The notes under the pieces were generated by a model. The model did not search any database. It saw nothing but the letters and a program-made list of their open reading frames with translations, and was not told the origin of the DNA. 64,000 nucleotides of DNA from Paraburkholderia haematera (GTDB taxonomy: Bacteria; Pseudomonadota; Gammaproteobacteria; Burkholderiales; Burkholderiaceae), in the NCBI RefSeq assembly GCF_905220975.1, contig NZ_CAJNBK010000006.1, positions 124,001 through 188,000 on the forward strand, read 5' to 3'. Both the position numbers and the translations under genes were made by a program. Shown here in pieces: positions 9,009-17,832 of the stretch. The first letter of the stretch is position 1; the number at the start of each line of letters is the position of its first letter.

Positions 9009-10286
9009 GTGACTACGATGACGATCGCCGCCGATTCAACGCCTGAGTCGACTATTCGGCTCAAGCGAGAACTGAAAGCAGCGGAAGCGAAAAAGCGCGC
9101 AATGGCGCTGCTGCTGATCGCACCGCTCGCCATTTTTCTACTGCTGATTTTTGTCGTGCCTATTGGCGCGCTGCTGACGCGCGCCGCGCAAAATCCGGAA
9201 GTGGTGGGTGCCTTGCCACATACGCTGCAAGCATTGAGTGGTTGGGATCGCAAGACGCTGCCTCCCGATGCCGCCTACGCCGGATTGGCCGTTGACCTGA
9301 CTGCGGTCGCCGATAGCGACGGCATGGGTGCGCTGGCACGCCGCCTGAACGTCGAAATTCCCGGCTACCGGTCTCTGGTAGCAAAATCGGCACACGCCAT
9401 GCCGTTCGCCGACGACAACAGCAAGCCGCTTAACCTCACGCCTGCCCAGATCCACGCGAAGTTCGTCGAACTTGACGAGCGCTGGAACGACGTCGCGTAT
9501 TGGCAGGCGATCGCAAAGAATTCAGGTGCGTATTCGCCGTTTTATCTATTGGCTTCTCTGGACCATAAGCAGGACGCGTTCGGCCATATTATTCCGACCG
9601 ACCCCGACCAACAGATCTACCTCGCCGTATTCAGCCGTACGTTTGTGATCGGTGCAGCCGTCACGTTTTTCGCGCTCCTGCTCGGCTATCCGCTCGCTTA
9701 CTGGATCTCGACGCTGTCCGACCGTCGCGCGAATCTGGTGATGATTCTTGTGCTGATTCCGTTCTGGACGTCGATCCTCGTGCGTGTCGCGGCGTGGATC
9801 GTGATTCTGCAAAGCGAGGGCCTGGTGAACAAAGCGCTGATCGCGAGTGGCCTGCTGCATGACCCGCTGTCGCTGCTGTTCAACCGCACCGGCGTGTACA
9901 TCTCGATGACGCACATTCTGCTGCCGTTCATGATCCTGCCGCTGTACAGCGTGATGAAGTCCATCCCGCCGACGTATCAGCGCGCCGCGATTTCGCTCGG
10001 CAGCCATCCGTTTGCCGCGTTCTGGCGCGTGTACGTGCCGCAGACGTATCCGGGCATCGGCGCAGGCGCGCTGCTGGTGTTCATTCTGGCGATTGGTTAC
10101 TACATCACGCCGGCCTTGCTCGGCGGGCCGGGCGATCAGATGGTCAGCTACTACGTCGCGTATTTCACCAACGTGACAATCAACTGGGGCATGGCGTGCG
10201 CGCTCGGCGGTTTGCTGCTCGCCGCTACGCTTGTGCTGTATGTCATCTACGGGCGCTTCACGCGTTCGTCATTGAGCCTCGGCTGA
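9009..10286 (+). CDS. ABC importer permease, PotB/PotH type
   Basis: This is a 425-residue inner-membrane permease. I chose the GTG at 9009 because AGGAGACGAGG lies just before it; the frame opens farther upstream and an ATG follows at 9018. One hydrophobic helix (ALLLIAPLAIFLLLIFVVPIGALL) is followed by an unusually long periplasmic insert of about 150 residues. At least five more helices come next, with the coupling EAA-like segment YQRAAISLGSHPFAAFWRVYVPQTYPGI. Polyamine-type permeases of this kind often carry such a large first loop. It pairs with the next gene as a heterodimeric pore. Confidence 0.86.
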   Translation: MTTMTIAADSTPESTIRLKRELKAAEAKKRAMALLLIAPLAIFLLLIFVVPIGALLTRAAQNPEVVGALPHTLQALSGWDRKTLPPDAAYAGLAVDLTAVADSDGMGALARRLNVEIPGYRSLVAKSAHAMPFADDNSKPLNLTPAQIHAKFVELDERWNDVAYWQAIAKNSGAYSPFYLLASLDHKQDAFGHIIPTDPDQQIYLAVFSRTFVIGAAVTFFALLLGYPLAYWISTLSDRRANLVMILVLIPFWTSILVRVAAWIVILQSEGLVNKALIASGLLHDPLSLLFNRTGVYISMTHILLPFMILPLYSVMKSIPPTYQRAAISLGSHPFAAFWRVYVPQTYPGIGAGALLVFILAIGYYITPALLGGPGDQMVSYYVAYFTNVTINWGMACALGGLLLAATLVLYVIYGRFTRSSLSLG

Positions 10287-10310
10287 TTGCCCGAACGGAG
10301 CCTACTCGCG

Positions 10311-11150
10311 ATGAAACTTGCCAAGCCCTTGTTTGCGCCGCATACGTCTTTCGTTGAGCGCGTGTGGTACTTCACGCTGCGCGCGCTTGCCGTGCTCACG
10401 CTGCTGTATCTGATCCTGCCGGTGTTAGCGATCGTGCCGCTGTCGTTTTCGTCGAGCACGTTTCTGGTGTATCCGATTCCAGGTTGGTCGCTGCGCTGGT
10501 ATGAAAACCTGATCGGCTCCGATGAATGGCGCATGGCAGCAAAGAATAGCTTTATCGTCGCGCCGTCGGCGACTGTGGTGGCGACTGTGCTCGGCACCTT
10601 GGCCGCGATCGGCCTGACTAAAGCCAACTTCCGTGGCAAGGCGCTGCTGATGGCAATCCTGATTTCGCCGATGATCGTGCCGGTGGTGGTGGTCGGTGTC
10701 GGCATGTATCTGTTCTTTGCGCCGCTTGGATTGGCGAATACGTATATCGGGCTGATTCTCGCGCATGCGTCGCTCGGAGTTCCGTTCGTTGTGACGACGG
10801 TGGCGGCGACGTTGCAGGGCTTCAACTACAACCTGGTGCGTGCGAGTTTGTCGCTGGGTGCGAATCCGGTGAAGACGTTTTTCCGCATCACGTTGCCGGT
10901 GATTGCGCCGGGTGTGATTTCGGGTGCGTTGTTTGCGTTCGCGACCTCGTTCGATGAGGTGGTCGTTACGCTGTTTCTGGCCGGCGCGGATCAGACGACG
11001 CTGCCGCGTCAGATGTTCACGGGTATTCGCGAGAACATCAGCCCGACTATTGCGGCGTTGGCCACGATTCTGATTGTGTTTTCCACCAGCCTGTTGCTCG
11101 CGTTGGAATGGTTGCGGGGAAGGAATGCGGCGCGGGCGGTGAAGGCGTAA
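10311..11150 (+). CDS. ABC importer permease, PotC/PotI type
   Basis: This is a 279-residue second permease. The ATG at 10311 has ACGGAG ten bases upstream and lies 24 bases after the preceding stop. Helices include LAVLTLLYLILPVLAIVPLSF and ALLMAILISPMIVPVVVVGVGMYLFF. The cytoplasmic EAA loop is VRASLSLGANPVKTFFRITLPVIAPG, which contacts the ATPase. It completes the importer: ATPase, binding protein and two permeases, all on the plus strand downstream of the MocR site. Confidence 0.87.
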   Translation: MKLAKPLFAPHTSFVERVWYFTLRALAVLTLLYLILPVLAIVPLSFSSSTFLVYPIPGWSLRWYENLIGSDEWRMAAKNSFIVAPSATVVATVLGTLAAIGLTKANFRGKALLMAILISPMIVPVVVVGVGMYLFFAPLGLANTYIGLILAHASLGVPFVVTTVAATLQGFNYNLVRASLSLGANPVKTFFRITLPVIAPGVISGALFAFATSFDEVVVTLFLAGADQTTLPRQMFTGIRENISPTIAALATILIVFSTSLLLALEWLRGRNAARAVKA

Positions 11151-11300
11151 TTTTCGCACCGGGTGACAGCCGTTATGCAGCATGATTGTCAACGTGTAGA
11201 TTTTCCGACGCGATTCTAAGAATGTTCCCATTCCGTCCCGGTCTGCGTCTCTTCATACTCGGAGCCTTCTTAAAGAAGATGCGCTCGACGCAGATAAGCG

Positions 11301-12356
11301 ATGAATTTTCAGCTAACGGTGCTAGCTATTGCGCTGGCTTTGTCAGGCTGCACGGGTCATGCCGCGCGTGAGCGTCTCGGCATTGAAGATGCCACGGTCC
11401 TGAAGACGGGAATCGGCGCATCGCAAGACGAAGCAGCAGGCGCGGCGAACGCGCAATGGATCGGCGCATACGTCCCGATCGGCAACAGCCGCACTGCGCT
11501 GGCATCGTTGCAACAGCGGCTCGATCAATTGCCGGGCGACAAGACCGGCTACTTCCACGCAAAAGCACAATGCTGGATCGACGCCGCTCAGCAGGCACGG
11601 CAGGCCAACGATCACTGGGGCTTCGTTGAGGAAGCCATCGGCCAGGCTGCGGTGATCACAATGAGTCTCGAAAACGGCACGCCGTTGTCCGCTGCCAATC
11701 CAGTTTTGCGAACCGTGTCGACGGTGCGTCCTGATCTGTGGCAAATCGTTAATACCATCAAGGCCGACTCTGCCACCGCCCAATGTCCGGAGGCGCAACA
11801 GCCTCTCGCGTGTGCTGAAGTCGAATTGATTCAGGCTGGGCATGACGCATGGGCGCGTAATTTCGCCTCCGCTGAAAAGCGTTTACCGGAGATTCAGGGC
11901 AAGTTGCGCAAGTCGGCCGAGACAGCATTGCAATGCGTGCAAGCGAAGCAGGTGTCGGTAGCACCGATGCGAGCACAGCAAAATATCACGCTGCGAGCGG
12001 ACTCCCTTTTCCGCTTCAATGGTGCTAACGAGGCAGCGATTTTGCCGGCCGGTAAGAAACACCTCGACGACGTGGTGACCGGGTTGAGCAAGGTTTCAGC
12101 TATTCGCGAACTGAAGATCACGGGCTACGCCGACCGCCTCGGCAGTGATGTGTATAACCAGAATCTGTCTTTGCAACGTGCACAGACTGTCATGCGTTAT
12201 CTGCGCGGCCACGGTGTGACATTGCCGATAGTCGCGCTGGGTCAAGGCAGTGCGAATCAGGTGGTTACTTGTAAGCAAACAAAGCACGATGAACTGGTGA
12301 AATGTCTTGCGCCCAACCGGCGCGTGGAGATCCAGTTCCTGGTCGCCGGCTCGTAG
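11301..12356 (+). CDS. OmpA-like lipoprotein, copy 1
   Basis: This 351-residue protein has a lipoprotein signal ending LALSGC, so lipid attachment at Cys16 is expected. A family-specific middle region follows (AQWIGAY, KAQCWIDAA, HWGFVEEAIGQA). The C-terminal OmpA-like domain has ITGYADRLGSDVYNQNLSLQRAQTV and NRRVEI, which bind peptidoglycan in this family. It is clearly paralogous over its full length to the lipoprotein at 35195: shared landmarks include QWIG-Y, KAQCW, WGFVEEA, RPDLW, CAPNRRVE and TDRLGSD-like blocks. A response regulator and an Hpt protein follow. It may anchor or brace the pilus or adhesin machinery at the outer membrane; that role is inferred from location. Confidence 0.85.
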   Translation: MNFQLTVLAIALALSGCTGHAARERLGIEDATVLKTGIGASQDEAAGAANAQWIGAYVPIGNSRTALASLQQRLDQLPGDKTGYFHAKAQCWIDAAQQARQANDHWGFVEEAIGQAAVITMSLENGTPLSAANPVLRTVSTVRPDLWQIVNTIKADSATAQCPEAQQPLACAEVELIQAGHDAWARNFASAEKRLPEIQGKLRKSAETALQCVQAKQVSVAPMRAQQNITLRADSLFRFNGANEAAILPAGKKHLDDVVTGLSKVSAIRELKITGYADRLGSDVYNQNLSLQRAQTVMRYLRGHGVTLPIVALGQGSANQVVTCKQTKHDELVKCLAPNRRVEIQFLVAGS

Positions 12357-12646
12357 CTTGCCTGTGTATCGGGAATGACGGTGGGTATCGACGGATGATG
12401 TCGTTGTTAAATCGGCCAACATGTCGACTACTCAACGTCATATCCCGGTGTTATCTCATGTCCCTTAATCTTTATTCCCCGTAATTAACAGCGAGAGGCT
12501 GGCAAGCCTACATCCGAAGATATTTGCGGCTGGAAATCTCCGATAGATGACGCAGCAGATTATTTCGTTCGATTGCGGATTCTTTGGAGTTGTTGCCAAT
12601 GATCGTTGCCTTGGTAAGTGGAAAATTAATTAGGAATACAATATAT

Positions 12647-13288
12647 ATGTCTACAATTTTGATTATCGACGACCATCCAGCATTTCGACTGGTTATCAAG
12701 ACGCAGCTCATGCAATTGCTTGGCATCGAAGAAGTAATCGAGGCCGACAATGGACAAACTGCTGTCGAATTGGCGCGTCAGTACACTCCAAAACTTGCAA
12801 TACTTGATCTCGATATTCCGCGTATCAGTGGGCTTGATGTCATCCCGCGCCTTAAGCTGGCGCATCCGGGGATTCGCATGCTGGTGTTGTCAGGTCAGGA
12901 TCCGGCCACGTTTGCGCCACGGGCAATGCGCTCCGGGGCGCAAGGCTTCGTCGCTAAGTCGCAGGAAATGAAGGAAATCATCCGCGGCGTGGAGGCCGTA
13001 CTGGCCGGTTATACCGTGTTTCCCGTAAGCGCTGCGGTTAGTGGACTCTCGTCCAATTCGGATGGTGCGCAAGAGGAAGACAGACTTACCCTGTTATCGG
13101 ATAAGGAACTCGTCATCTTGCAGATGCTTTCGAAAGGCATGTCGAACAAGATAATTGGTGACGCGCTGTTTATCAGCAACAAAACCGTGAGTAGCCACAA
13201 GACCCGTATCATGCAAAAGCTAGGGGTAAAGTCGCTCGTTGAACTGATCGATCTGGCGCGCCGCTGCCGGATCGCGTCGTCGCAGTGA
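12647..13288 (+). CDS. NarL/BvgA-type response regulator, copy 1
   Basis: This is a 213-residue regulator. The receiver domain is residues 1-120, with the acidic pair Asp8-Asp9 (IIDDHP), phosphoacceptor Asp54 (ILDLDIP), the Thr/Ser position in VLSGQ and Lys in VAKSQ. A LuxR-type helix-turn-helix follows at about 150-205 (LLSDKELVILQMLSKGMSNKIIGDALFISNKTVSSHKTRIMQKLG). The ATG at 12647 gives the usual receiver N-terminus and has TAGGA upstream; the frame opens earlier. Its stop overlaps the next gene's GTG. It resembles BvgA/EvgA, which take phosphate from hybrid kinases through an Hpt domain, in keeping with the Hpt protein directly downstream. Confidence 0.88.
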   Translation: MSTILIIDDHPAFRLVIKTQLMQLLGIEEVIEADNGQTAVELARQYTPKLAILDLDIPRISGLDVIPRLKLAHPGIRMLVLSGQDPATFAPRAMRSGAQGFVAKSQEMKEIIRGVEAVLAGYTVFPVSAAVSGLSSNSDGAQEEDRLTLLSDKELVILQMLSKGMSNKIIGDALFISNKTVSSHKTRIMQKLGVKSLVELIDLARRCRIASSQ

Positions 13289-14016
13289 GCGAGGATGTCA
13301 CGGCTAAATCAATGCATCACGCCATTCTTGTAAGCACCGATTCCACATGGGGACAGGCGAGCGGCCTGAGTGCAATGCTGGCACGTCTTGGTTTCAAGCC
13401 ATGCACAGACTCAGGTGAGAAATCGGGTCGGGCCGCATTGGCGCTGGTCCACTGTGCTGCGGAGGATCGAGGTGAGACTTCGGCCTTCTCTCATCCCGTG
13501 ATGGGTCCGCATGGCCTGCGATTTGCAGTGGTGCCGGCCGACATCGGCCCGTCGACGCGTGCTGAACTAGCTGAAAAATTCGACTGTCTTCTGACCGCAC
13601 CTGTCGATGAGGTTGCCTTATGTGAAGCGTTGGCTTTGCGACGATACATTGCGCTCGCCCCGGGCGAACGTGTATCGCTGCGCGCCAAAGTTCTTGAACT
13701 TGCCTGTGGCGACGATGCAACTGCAGTCTGCTTGCTGCGTCTGATTATCAACACCAATCGAACCACACTCGCGCAGCTGTGTGACAAGGTCAAGGCAGGT
13801 TCGTGGGAAGAGGTGTGTAGCGCAGCGCATCGGATCGTAGGGTCGGCACGGATGCTCGACTGCTTCGGGTTGATCGCTTTGCTGATGCGTCTGGAAGATG
13901 CCGCGCGGGAGCGTGAGGTTGCGTTGGCGACCGCGCTTCTGCCGCTGGTGGTCGATGCACTCGAAAGTCTCGACGTATCAATGCAGGAAGCACTCGAGGT
14001 TGCAGGGCAGCACTAA
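13285..14016 (+). CDS. Hpt-domain protein with degenerate receiver-like N-terminus
   Basis: This protein has 243 residues. The GTG start overlaps the regulator stop by 4 bases (GTGA), which suggests translational coupling. Residues 10-110 have a receiver-like pattern (AILVSTDSTW at the first strand, later FDCLLTAPVDE) but lack the acidic phosphorylation site, so this part may be a pseudo-receiver. The C-terminal half is an Hpt bundle with the phosphoacceptor histidine in AAHRIVGSARML. It would relay phosphate from a hybrid kinase to the adjacent regulator. No kinase is encoded in the window. Confidence 0.7.
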   Translation: MSEDVTAKSMHHAILVSTDSTWGQASGLSAMLARLGFKPCTDSGEKSGRAALALVHCAAEDRGETSAFSHPVMGPHGLRFAVVPADIGPSTRAELAEKFDCLLTAPVDEVALCEALALRRYIALAPGERVSLRAKVLELACGDDATAVCLLRLIINTNRTTLAQLCDKVKAGSWEEVCSAAHRIVGSARMLDCFGLIALLMRLEDAAREREVALATALLPLVVDALESLDVSMQEALEVAGQH

Positions 14017-14066
14017 GTTGCGGTCACTTTGTCTTTGGTGGCACGTTTGTTTGCACGTTCGGTGAT

Positions 14067-14912
14067 CTATCTGATCACCAAAAGACGTCCGCGAGAACCG
14101 TCAGCTATCGCCTGCCCGGATGCGATGTCAGTGGAAGACATGGCATCCCGATACCGCATATATCGTGCGATGACCTTGGGTACGTAGTTCATTGTCTCCG
14201 CATAGGGCGGAATCTGCCCACCGTATTTCTGCACCGCGCCCTCGCCGGCGTTGTAAGCGGCGAGTACGAGTTGCAGGTCTCCGAACTGGCGCATCAATTG
14301 CTTCAGATAACGCGCTCCCGCTGCAATGTTCTGGCGCGGATCGAACAGATTCGATGCGCCGTGTCGCGCACCCGTGCCCGGCATCAGTTGCATGAGTCCG
14401 GTGGCGCCTTTAGGTGAAACAGCCTGCGGATTGCCCCCCGACTCGACGTCGATTACCGCCATCAGTAGCGCGCCGTCCATATCGGTGGCGCGTGCGGCTT
14501 CGTTGATCACCGGCGCGAGTGCCATGACGCGAGAGGCGACCGAAGGGGAAGGGCCCAGCGCAGGGCCACTTGATTGAGGGTAGCCCGGCTGGATGACAAC
14601 AGATAGTGGTTTCGAGTCGTCGTCTGCGGCATCCGGTTGCGGTGAGGCCGTGGGTGTTGTCGGCGAGACGGTATCGTCCGCACTCGTCATTCCTCCGACC
14701 ATCATGGCCACGCTGGATGTACCGTGGACGCGCGCTACCGCCGCTTCGGCTGCCTCTGTGCAGGTCGGCAGGGAAATCGCCCCTGCTATCAGACCGACCA
14801 GGAGCGATCGATGAAGGCGTATGGCCGGAAGCACCTCCTTCTGACAGGAGCGAACTCGTTTCTCTACTGCATCCGGGAATGCCGACAGCCACTTTTTCAT
14901 ACAGCGTGCCAT
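14067..14912 (-). CDS. Lytic transglycosylase (SLT domain), end of tad operon
   Basis: This 281-residue protein has a hydrophobic N-terminal segment (LLVGLIAGAISLPT) that should direct export, then a Pro/Ser/Asp-rich linker. The SLT domain lies at about 150-260. Catalytic Glu is in VIDVESGGNPQAVSPKGATGLMQLMPGTG, and the family motif AAYNAGEGAV is present. Such enzymes cut peptidoglycan and often open space for envelope-spanning machines, which fits its position as the last gene of the tad operon. The start ATG overlaps the upstream stop as TGATG; a TTG one codon earlier and ATG at 14900 are alternatives. Confidence 0.86.
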   Translation of the reverse strand: MARCMKKWLSAFPDAVEKRVRSCQKEVLPAIRLHRSLLVGLIAGAISLPTCTEAAEAAVARVHGTSSVAMMVGGMTSADDTVSPTTPTASPQPDAADDDSKPLSVVIQPGYPQSSGPALGPSPSVASRVMALAPVINEAARATDMDGALLMAVIDVESGGNPQAVSPKGATGLMQLMPGTGARHGASNLFDPRQNIAAGARYLKQLMRQFGDLQLVLAAYNAGEGAVQKYGGQIPPYAETMNYVPKVIARYMRYRDAMSSTDIASGQAIADGSRGRLLVIR

Positions 14913-15745
14913 CAATTGCCCGTCGGATTTGGGGAGTCATTCGCCGCGGAAATCCTGAAGGGCGACTGCATGCGTACTATCGCCTCCGAATCCAGTGACA
15001 GCGGCCAGCGGCCCGTGGCGATGCCGTCCACGAGTTTGACTTTGCACAGCGCGTCGCCATTTTTTGGTGAACCGTAAGGATCTCTGACCAGGTTATCCGG
15101 CTCGCGCGTCAGAATGCCCATCGTGCCGATACTGCCGATCACGTTGACCGCGTAGTAGAGCACCTTGTTCACCAGCGGCACGTACATGTTGTAGCAGTAG
15201 TGCACATGAATCTTCAAGAGGTTCGCATCCTGAATGTTCATTTGAGAGGTGGGGCCTAGCGTGTTGGAATCGCGATACATCAACGAGTCGTTCGGGATCT
15301 CCATGATGGGATTGGATGGATCAAGATAGACGCGTGGTTGCGAAAAATCTCGCACGGCTTCTGTTGTGGGATTCAGCACGGTAATAACGCTGAAATTGAC
15401 TGCGTCTGCCTGTGCCTTGGCCAGCGCTGCCGCTACTCCATCGGCGTCAGCATGGCGCGCGTAGATCGGCGTAAGACCGCGGGCGAGGCCTGCTTGCATC
15501 GCCTTCATCGAGCCGTTGTTGACCGCTCCCTCGCGGGCAGCCTCAAGCACGGCGACGTCTAACGTCGATTTCGCCTGATACAGCAGCACGAACTGCACGG
15601 TTGCAAATCCCACGAAAAGCAGTGCCGGCGCGATGATGATGAACTCCACCATTGACTGACCCGACTGTCTGAGTCTGCGGGCGCTTCGAGTCAATCTCGG
15701 GCGAAGCGACTTGAGGTTCTGCAACATGGAACGGGGGTGATTCAC
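14912..15745 (-). CDS. TadE/TadG-type pseudopilin 1
   Basis: This 277-residue protein has a basic N-terminus followed by GQSMVEFIIIAPALLFVGFATVQFVLLY. The GQ-x-x-E-F motif and hydrophobic helix mark a TadE-like pseudopilin processed by a TadV/CpaA-type prepilin peptidase. The rest is a periplasmic domain with a CYNMYVPLVNKVLYY stretch. GTG start overlaps the DUF192 stop (GTGA), and an ATG six codons in is an alternative. It is separated from the other TadE-like genes by the whole assembly-machine block. Confidence 0.8.
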   Translation of the reverse strand: MNHPRSMLQNLKSLRPRLTRSARRLRQSGQSMVEFIIIAPALLFVGFATVQFVLLYQAKSTLDVAVLEAAREGAVNNGSMKAMQAGLARGLTPIYARHADADGVAAALAKAQADAVNFSVITVLNPTTEAVRDFSQPRVYLDPSNPIMEIPNDSLMYRDSNTLGPTSQMNIQDANLLKIHVHYCYNMYVPLVNKVLYYAVNVIGSIGTMGILTREPDNLVRDPYGSPKNGDALCKVKLVDGIATGRWPLSLDSEAIVRMQSPFRISAANDSPNPTGN

Positions 15746-16092
15746 CGGATGGCCTCGAAATCAAGGGTATCGCCGCTTGCAAGACCGTGCAACCGTGCAG
15801 TGCCTGCAGGCATTTCCAGGGTTTGGGTCGCGCGGAGGTTAAACAACATACGTCGCTTCGACACGTTAGGGCGGATCGCGACGATACGCTGGTGCCGATC
15901 AAGAAAAAGCACGTCGATGGCAAAACGCATGCCGAACGTGTGCACGGATCCGCAACGCTTGAGAAGCAACGCTTCGTCGTGTGGAAGATGGTCGTGGTCA
16001 AGCAGTCCGCGCATGCGCTCACGCGTGGTTTGCGTGATCGACACCTTGACGCCAAGGTCGCGTCCGCGAACGTGAAGGCGGGTCAAAATCAC
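15742..16092 (-). CDS. DUF192 family protein inside tad operon
   Basis: This 116-residue protein shows the DUF192 pattern: TRERMRGLLDHDHLPHDEALLLKRCGSVHTFGMRFAIDVLFLD, where CxSVHTFGM and IDVLFLD are the core, and a C-terminal MPAGTARLHGLASGDTL. Many family members are secreted, but no signal peptide is visible here, so this one may be cytoplasmic. It overlaps both neighbours by 4 bases (GTGA at each junction), so it is an integral part of the operon. Its biochemical role is unknown. Confidence 0.83.
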   Translation of the reverse strand: MILTRLHVRGRDLGVKVSITQTTRERMRGLLDHDHLPHDEALLLKRCGSVHTFGMRFAIDVLFLDRHQRIVAIRPNVSKRRMLFNLRATQTLEMPAGTARLHGLASGDTLDFEAIR

Positions 16093-16970
16093 AGCAGACC
16101 TTCCTGCACGAACTTCATTGCGATCGGGAAACCCAGCACGATGAAGGTGATCGGGAAAATGAAGACCAACAACGGGAACACCAGTTTCACCGGTGCTTCC
16201 ATCGCCTGCTTCTCTGCTCGCTGGAAGCGTTCAGAGCGGCGTTGTTCAGATTGAAATCGCAACGATTTCGCAAGTCCGGAACCCATCCGTTCTGCCTGGA
16301 CGACTGCGCCCACGAGATTCGTCACTTCCTTGATGCGCAGCCGGTCGTCCAGTCGACGCAGCGATTCGGTGCGGTTCAGGCCGGACTTCAAGTCGCGAAG
16401 CACATGTTCGAACTCCCAGCGCAGTGGACCATCCGGACCCTTTTCGACAGCCTTCTGCAGGGCGCCATTGATATTCAGCCCTGCTTCGACGGCAAGCGTC
16501 AGAAAGTCGAGATAGATTGGCAGGTGCTTCACAATCCGCGCAACACGGCGGCGCCGGACATCCCGCGTCCAGATACGCGGGTAGAAGTACCCGAGCATGG
16601 CCACTCCAACCAGCACCCAAAACGAGAACATGCCGAGTGCGAGCATCAGTAGGAGCGCGACAAGCGAAGCCACTACGGAGGCGATGATCGACAAGGACAG
16701 GAATTGACGCGCGTTCATCAGGAACACGAGCGACGTCAGCCGTAGTTGCAGATCAGTCTTCTCGACGAGTTTCGCACTGAATTTATCGCCGAAATGGAAG
16801 TCGACGAACTTGACGAGTGGCCAAAGTACCCGCAGCGACTTGGGTAACGGATCAAGAAAAGTACGGCTCTCTTCCGGCACGACGCCCGTCAATCCAGTAA
16901 CGGACTTAAAAACGATGACCCCGAGGACAATCACGCCGAGACTGACGGCAAAAGCAATAAATAGCAGCAT
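16089..16970 (-). CDS. tadC: TadC, tad pilus inner-membrane platform protein
   Basis: This 293-residue GspF-type protein belongs to the tad platform. It starts with a membrane helix (MLLFIAFAVSLGVIVLGVIVF) and has a further helical pair (FLSLSIIASVVASLVALLLMLALGMFSFW). The T2SF domain contains YLDFLTLAVEAGLNINGALQKAVEKG and ERMGSGLAKSLRFQSEQRRSERFQRAEKQAMEAPVKLVFPLLVFIFP. Together with TadB it forms the inner-membrane base through which Flp pilin is assembled. The gene is 3 bases downstream of tadB. Confidence 0.88.
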   Translation of the reverse strand: MLLFIAFAVSLGVIVLGVIVFKSVTGLTGVVPEESRTFLDPLPKSLRVLWPLVKFVDFHFGDKFSAKLVEKTDLQLRLTSLVFLMNARQFLSLSIIASVVASLVALLLMLALGMFSFWVLVGVAMLGYFYPRIWTRDVRRRRVARIVKHLPIYLDFLTLAVEAGLNINGALQKAVEKGPDGPLRWEFEHVLRDLKSGLNRTESLRRLDDRLRIKEVTNLVGAVVQAERMGSGLAKSLRFQSEQRRSERFQRAEKQAMEAPVKLVFPLLVFIFPITFIVLGFPIAMKFVQEGLL

Positions 16971-16973
16971 AGG

Positions 16974-17822
16974 TTACACGTCGATATTGGTGATCTTGGA
17001 GATGGAGACGTAGCCGAGGACTTCCATCACACCGATCACTGCCAAGGTGGCCCAGCCAACGGGTTCGCTAAAGAGCGGGGCCATCGCCTTGGGTTCCATG
17101 AAGCGCAGAACCAGCATCAGAAACAACGGCAGACACGTCATCACAATGCCTTGCATGCGGCCCTGCGACGTAAGCGCCTTGATCTTGCCTTCCATCTGCA
17201 GTTTTTCGCGCAGCGTACGTGCGACGGACTCGAGTGCCTCGGCGAGGTTTCCGCCCACCTCACGCGCGATAGTGACGGCGGCCGTTACCATCAAGAAGTC
17301 GGGAATGGGGATACGTTTCTCGACGTTGCGCATGGCGATATCAAGATCAATGCCCAGACGGATCTCTCGCATCAGCAGGTCGAATTCCTGCGAGATAGGT
17401 GCGGCGCTTTCTTGCACGACAGCTTCCAGTGCCGCAGGAAAACTGGCACCGGCCCGCAGCGCACCGGACATCATCAGCAAGGCGTCGGGCAATTGTTTCT
17501 CGACGGCCTCGATACGTTTCTTGCGCATCCGTGCCAGGTATTTCTTGGGCAACATCATCGCGAGCGGCACGGACGCCAGCGCGACCAGAATGTTATGGCT
17601 TAGCAGGAAAACAATAATCGGCAGTCCGACGATGGCCAGCATGCTCCACGCAGCCATCTTTTGCTGGTTCACGAACACGAATGCGTCGGCAAGTGACGAT
17701 TCGATTTCACCTGCCATCTGGCGCGAACCGGCTTTGATAGTGGAGGTCCCCGTACGGATGGCCATCCAGATCAGGAAAACGCTGCCGAAGAACGCCAGCG
17801 CGAGAATGATGGGAAGACTCAT
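16974..17822 (-). CDS. tadB: TadB, tad pilus inner-membrane platform protein
   Basis: This 282-residue partner of TadC has helices at the N-terminus (IILALAFFGSVFLIWMAI), the middle (MLAIVGLPIIVFLLSHNILVALASVPLAM) and the C-terminus (GWATLAVIGVMEVLGYV). The T2SF core is LPDALLMMSGALRAGASFPAALEAVVQE and later AREVGGNLAEALESVARTLREKLQMEGKIKALTSQGRMQG, which is diagnostic of the family. It lies 10 bases after the CpaF-type ATPase stop. Confidence 0.9.
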   Translation of the reverse strand: MSLPIILALAFFGSVFLIWMAIRTGTSTIKAGSRQMAGEIESSLADAFVFVNQQKMAAWSMLAIVGLPIIVFLLSHNILVALASVPLAMMLPKKYLARMRKKRIEAVEKQLPDALLMMSGALRAGASFPAALEAVVQESAAPISQEFDLLMREIRLGIDLDIAMRNVEKRIPIPDFLMVTAAVTIAREVGGNLAEALESVARTLREKLQMEGKIKALTSQGRMQGIVMTCLPLFLMLVLRFMEPKAMAPLFSEPVGWATLAVIGVMEVLGYVSISKITNIDV

Positions 17823-17832
17823 GACCGCTCGC

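Noticed and set aside
14055..14079. GGTGATC-TATCT-GATCACC hairpin between the convergent Hpt and transglycosylase genes
   Set aside because: No U-run follows on either strand in the right place, and the stem overlaps the transglycosylase stop codon, so I do not call it a terminator.
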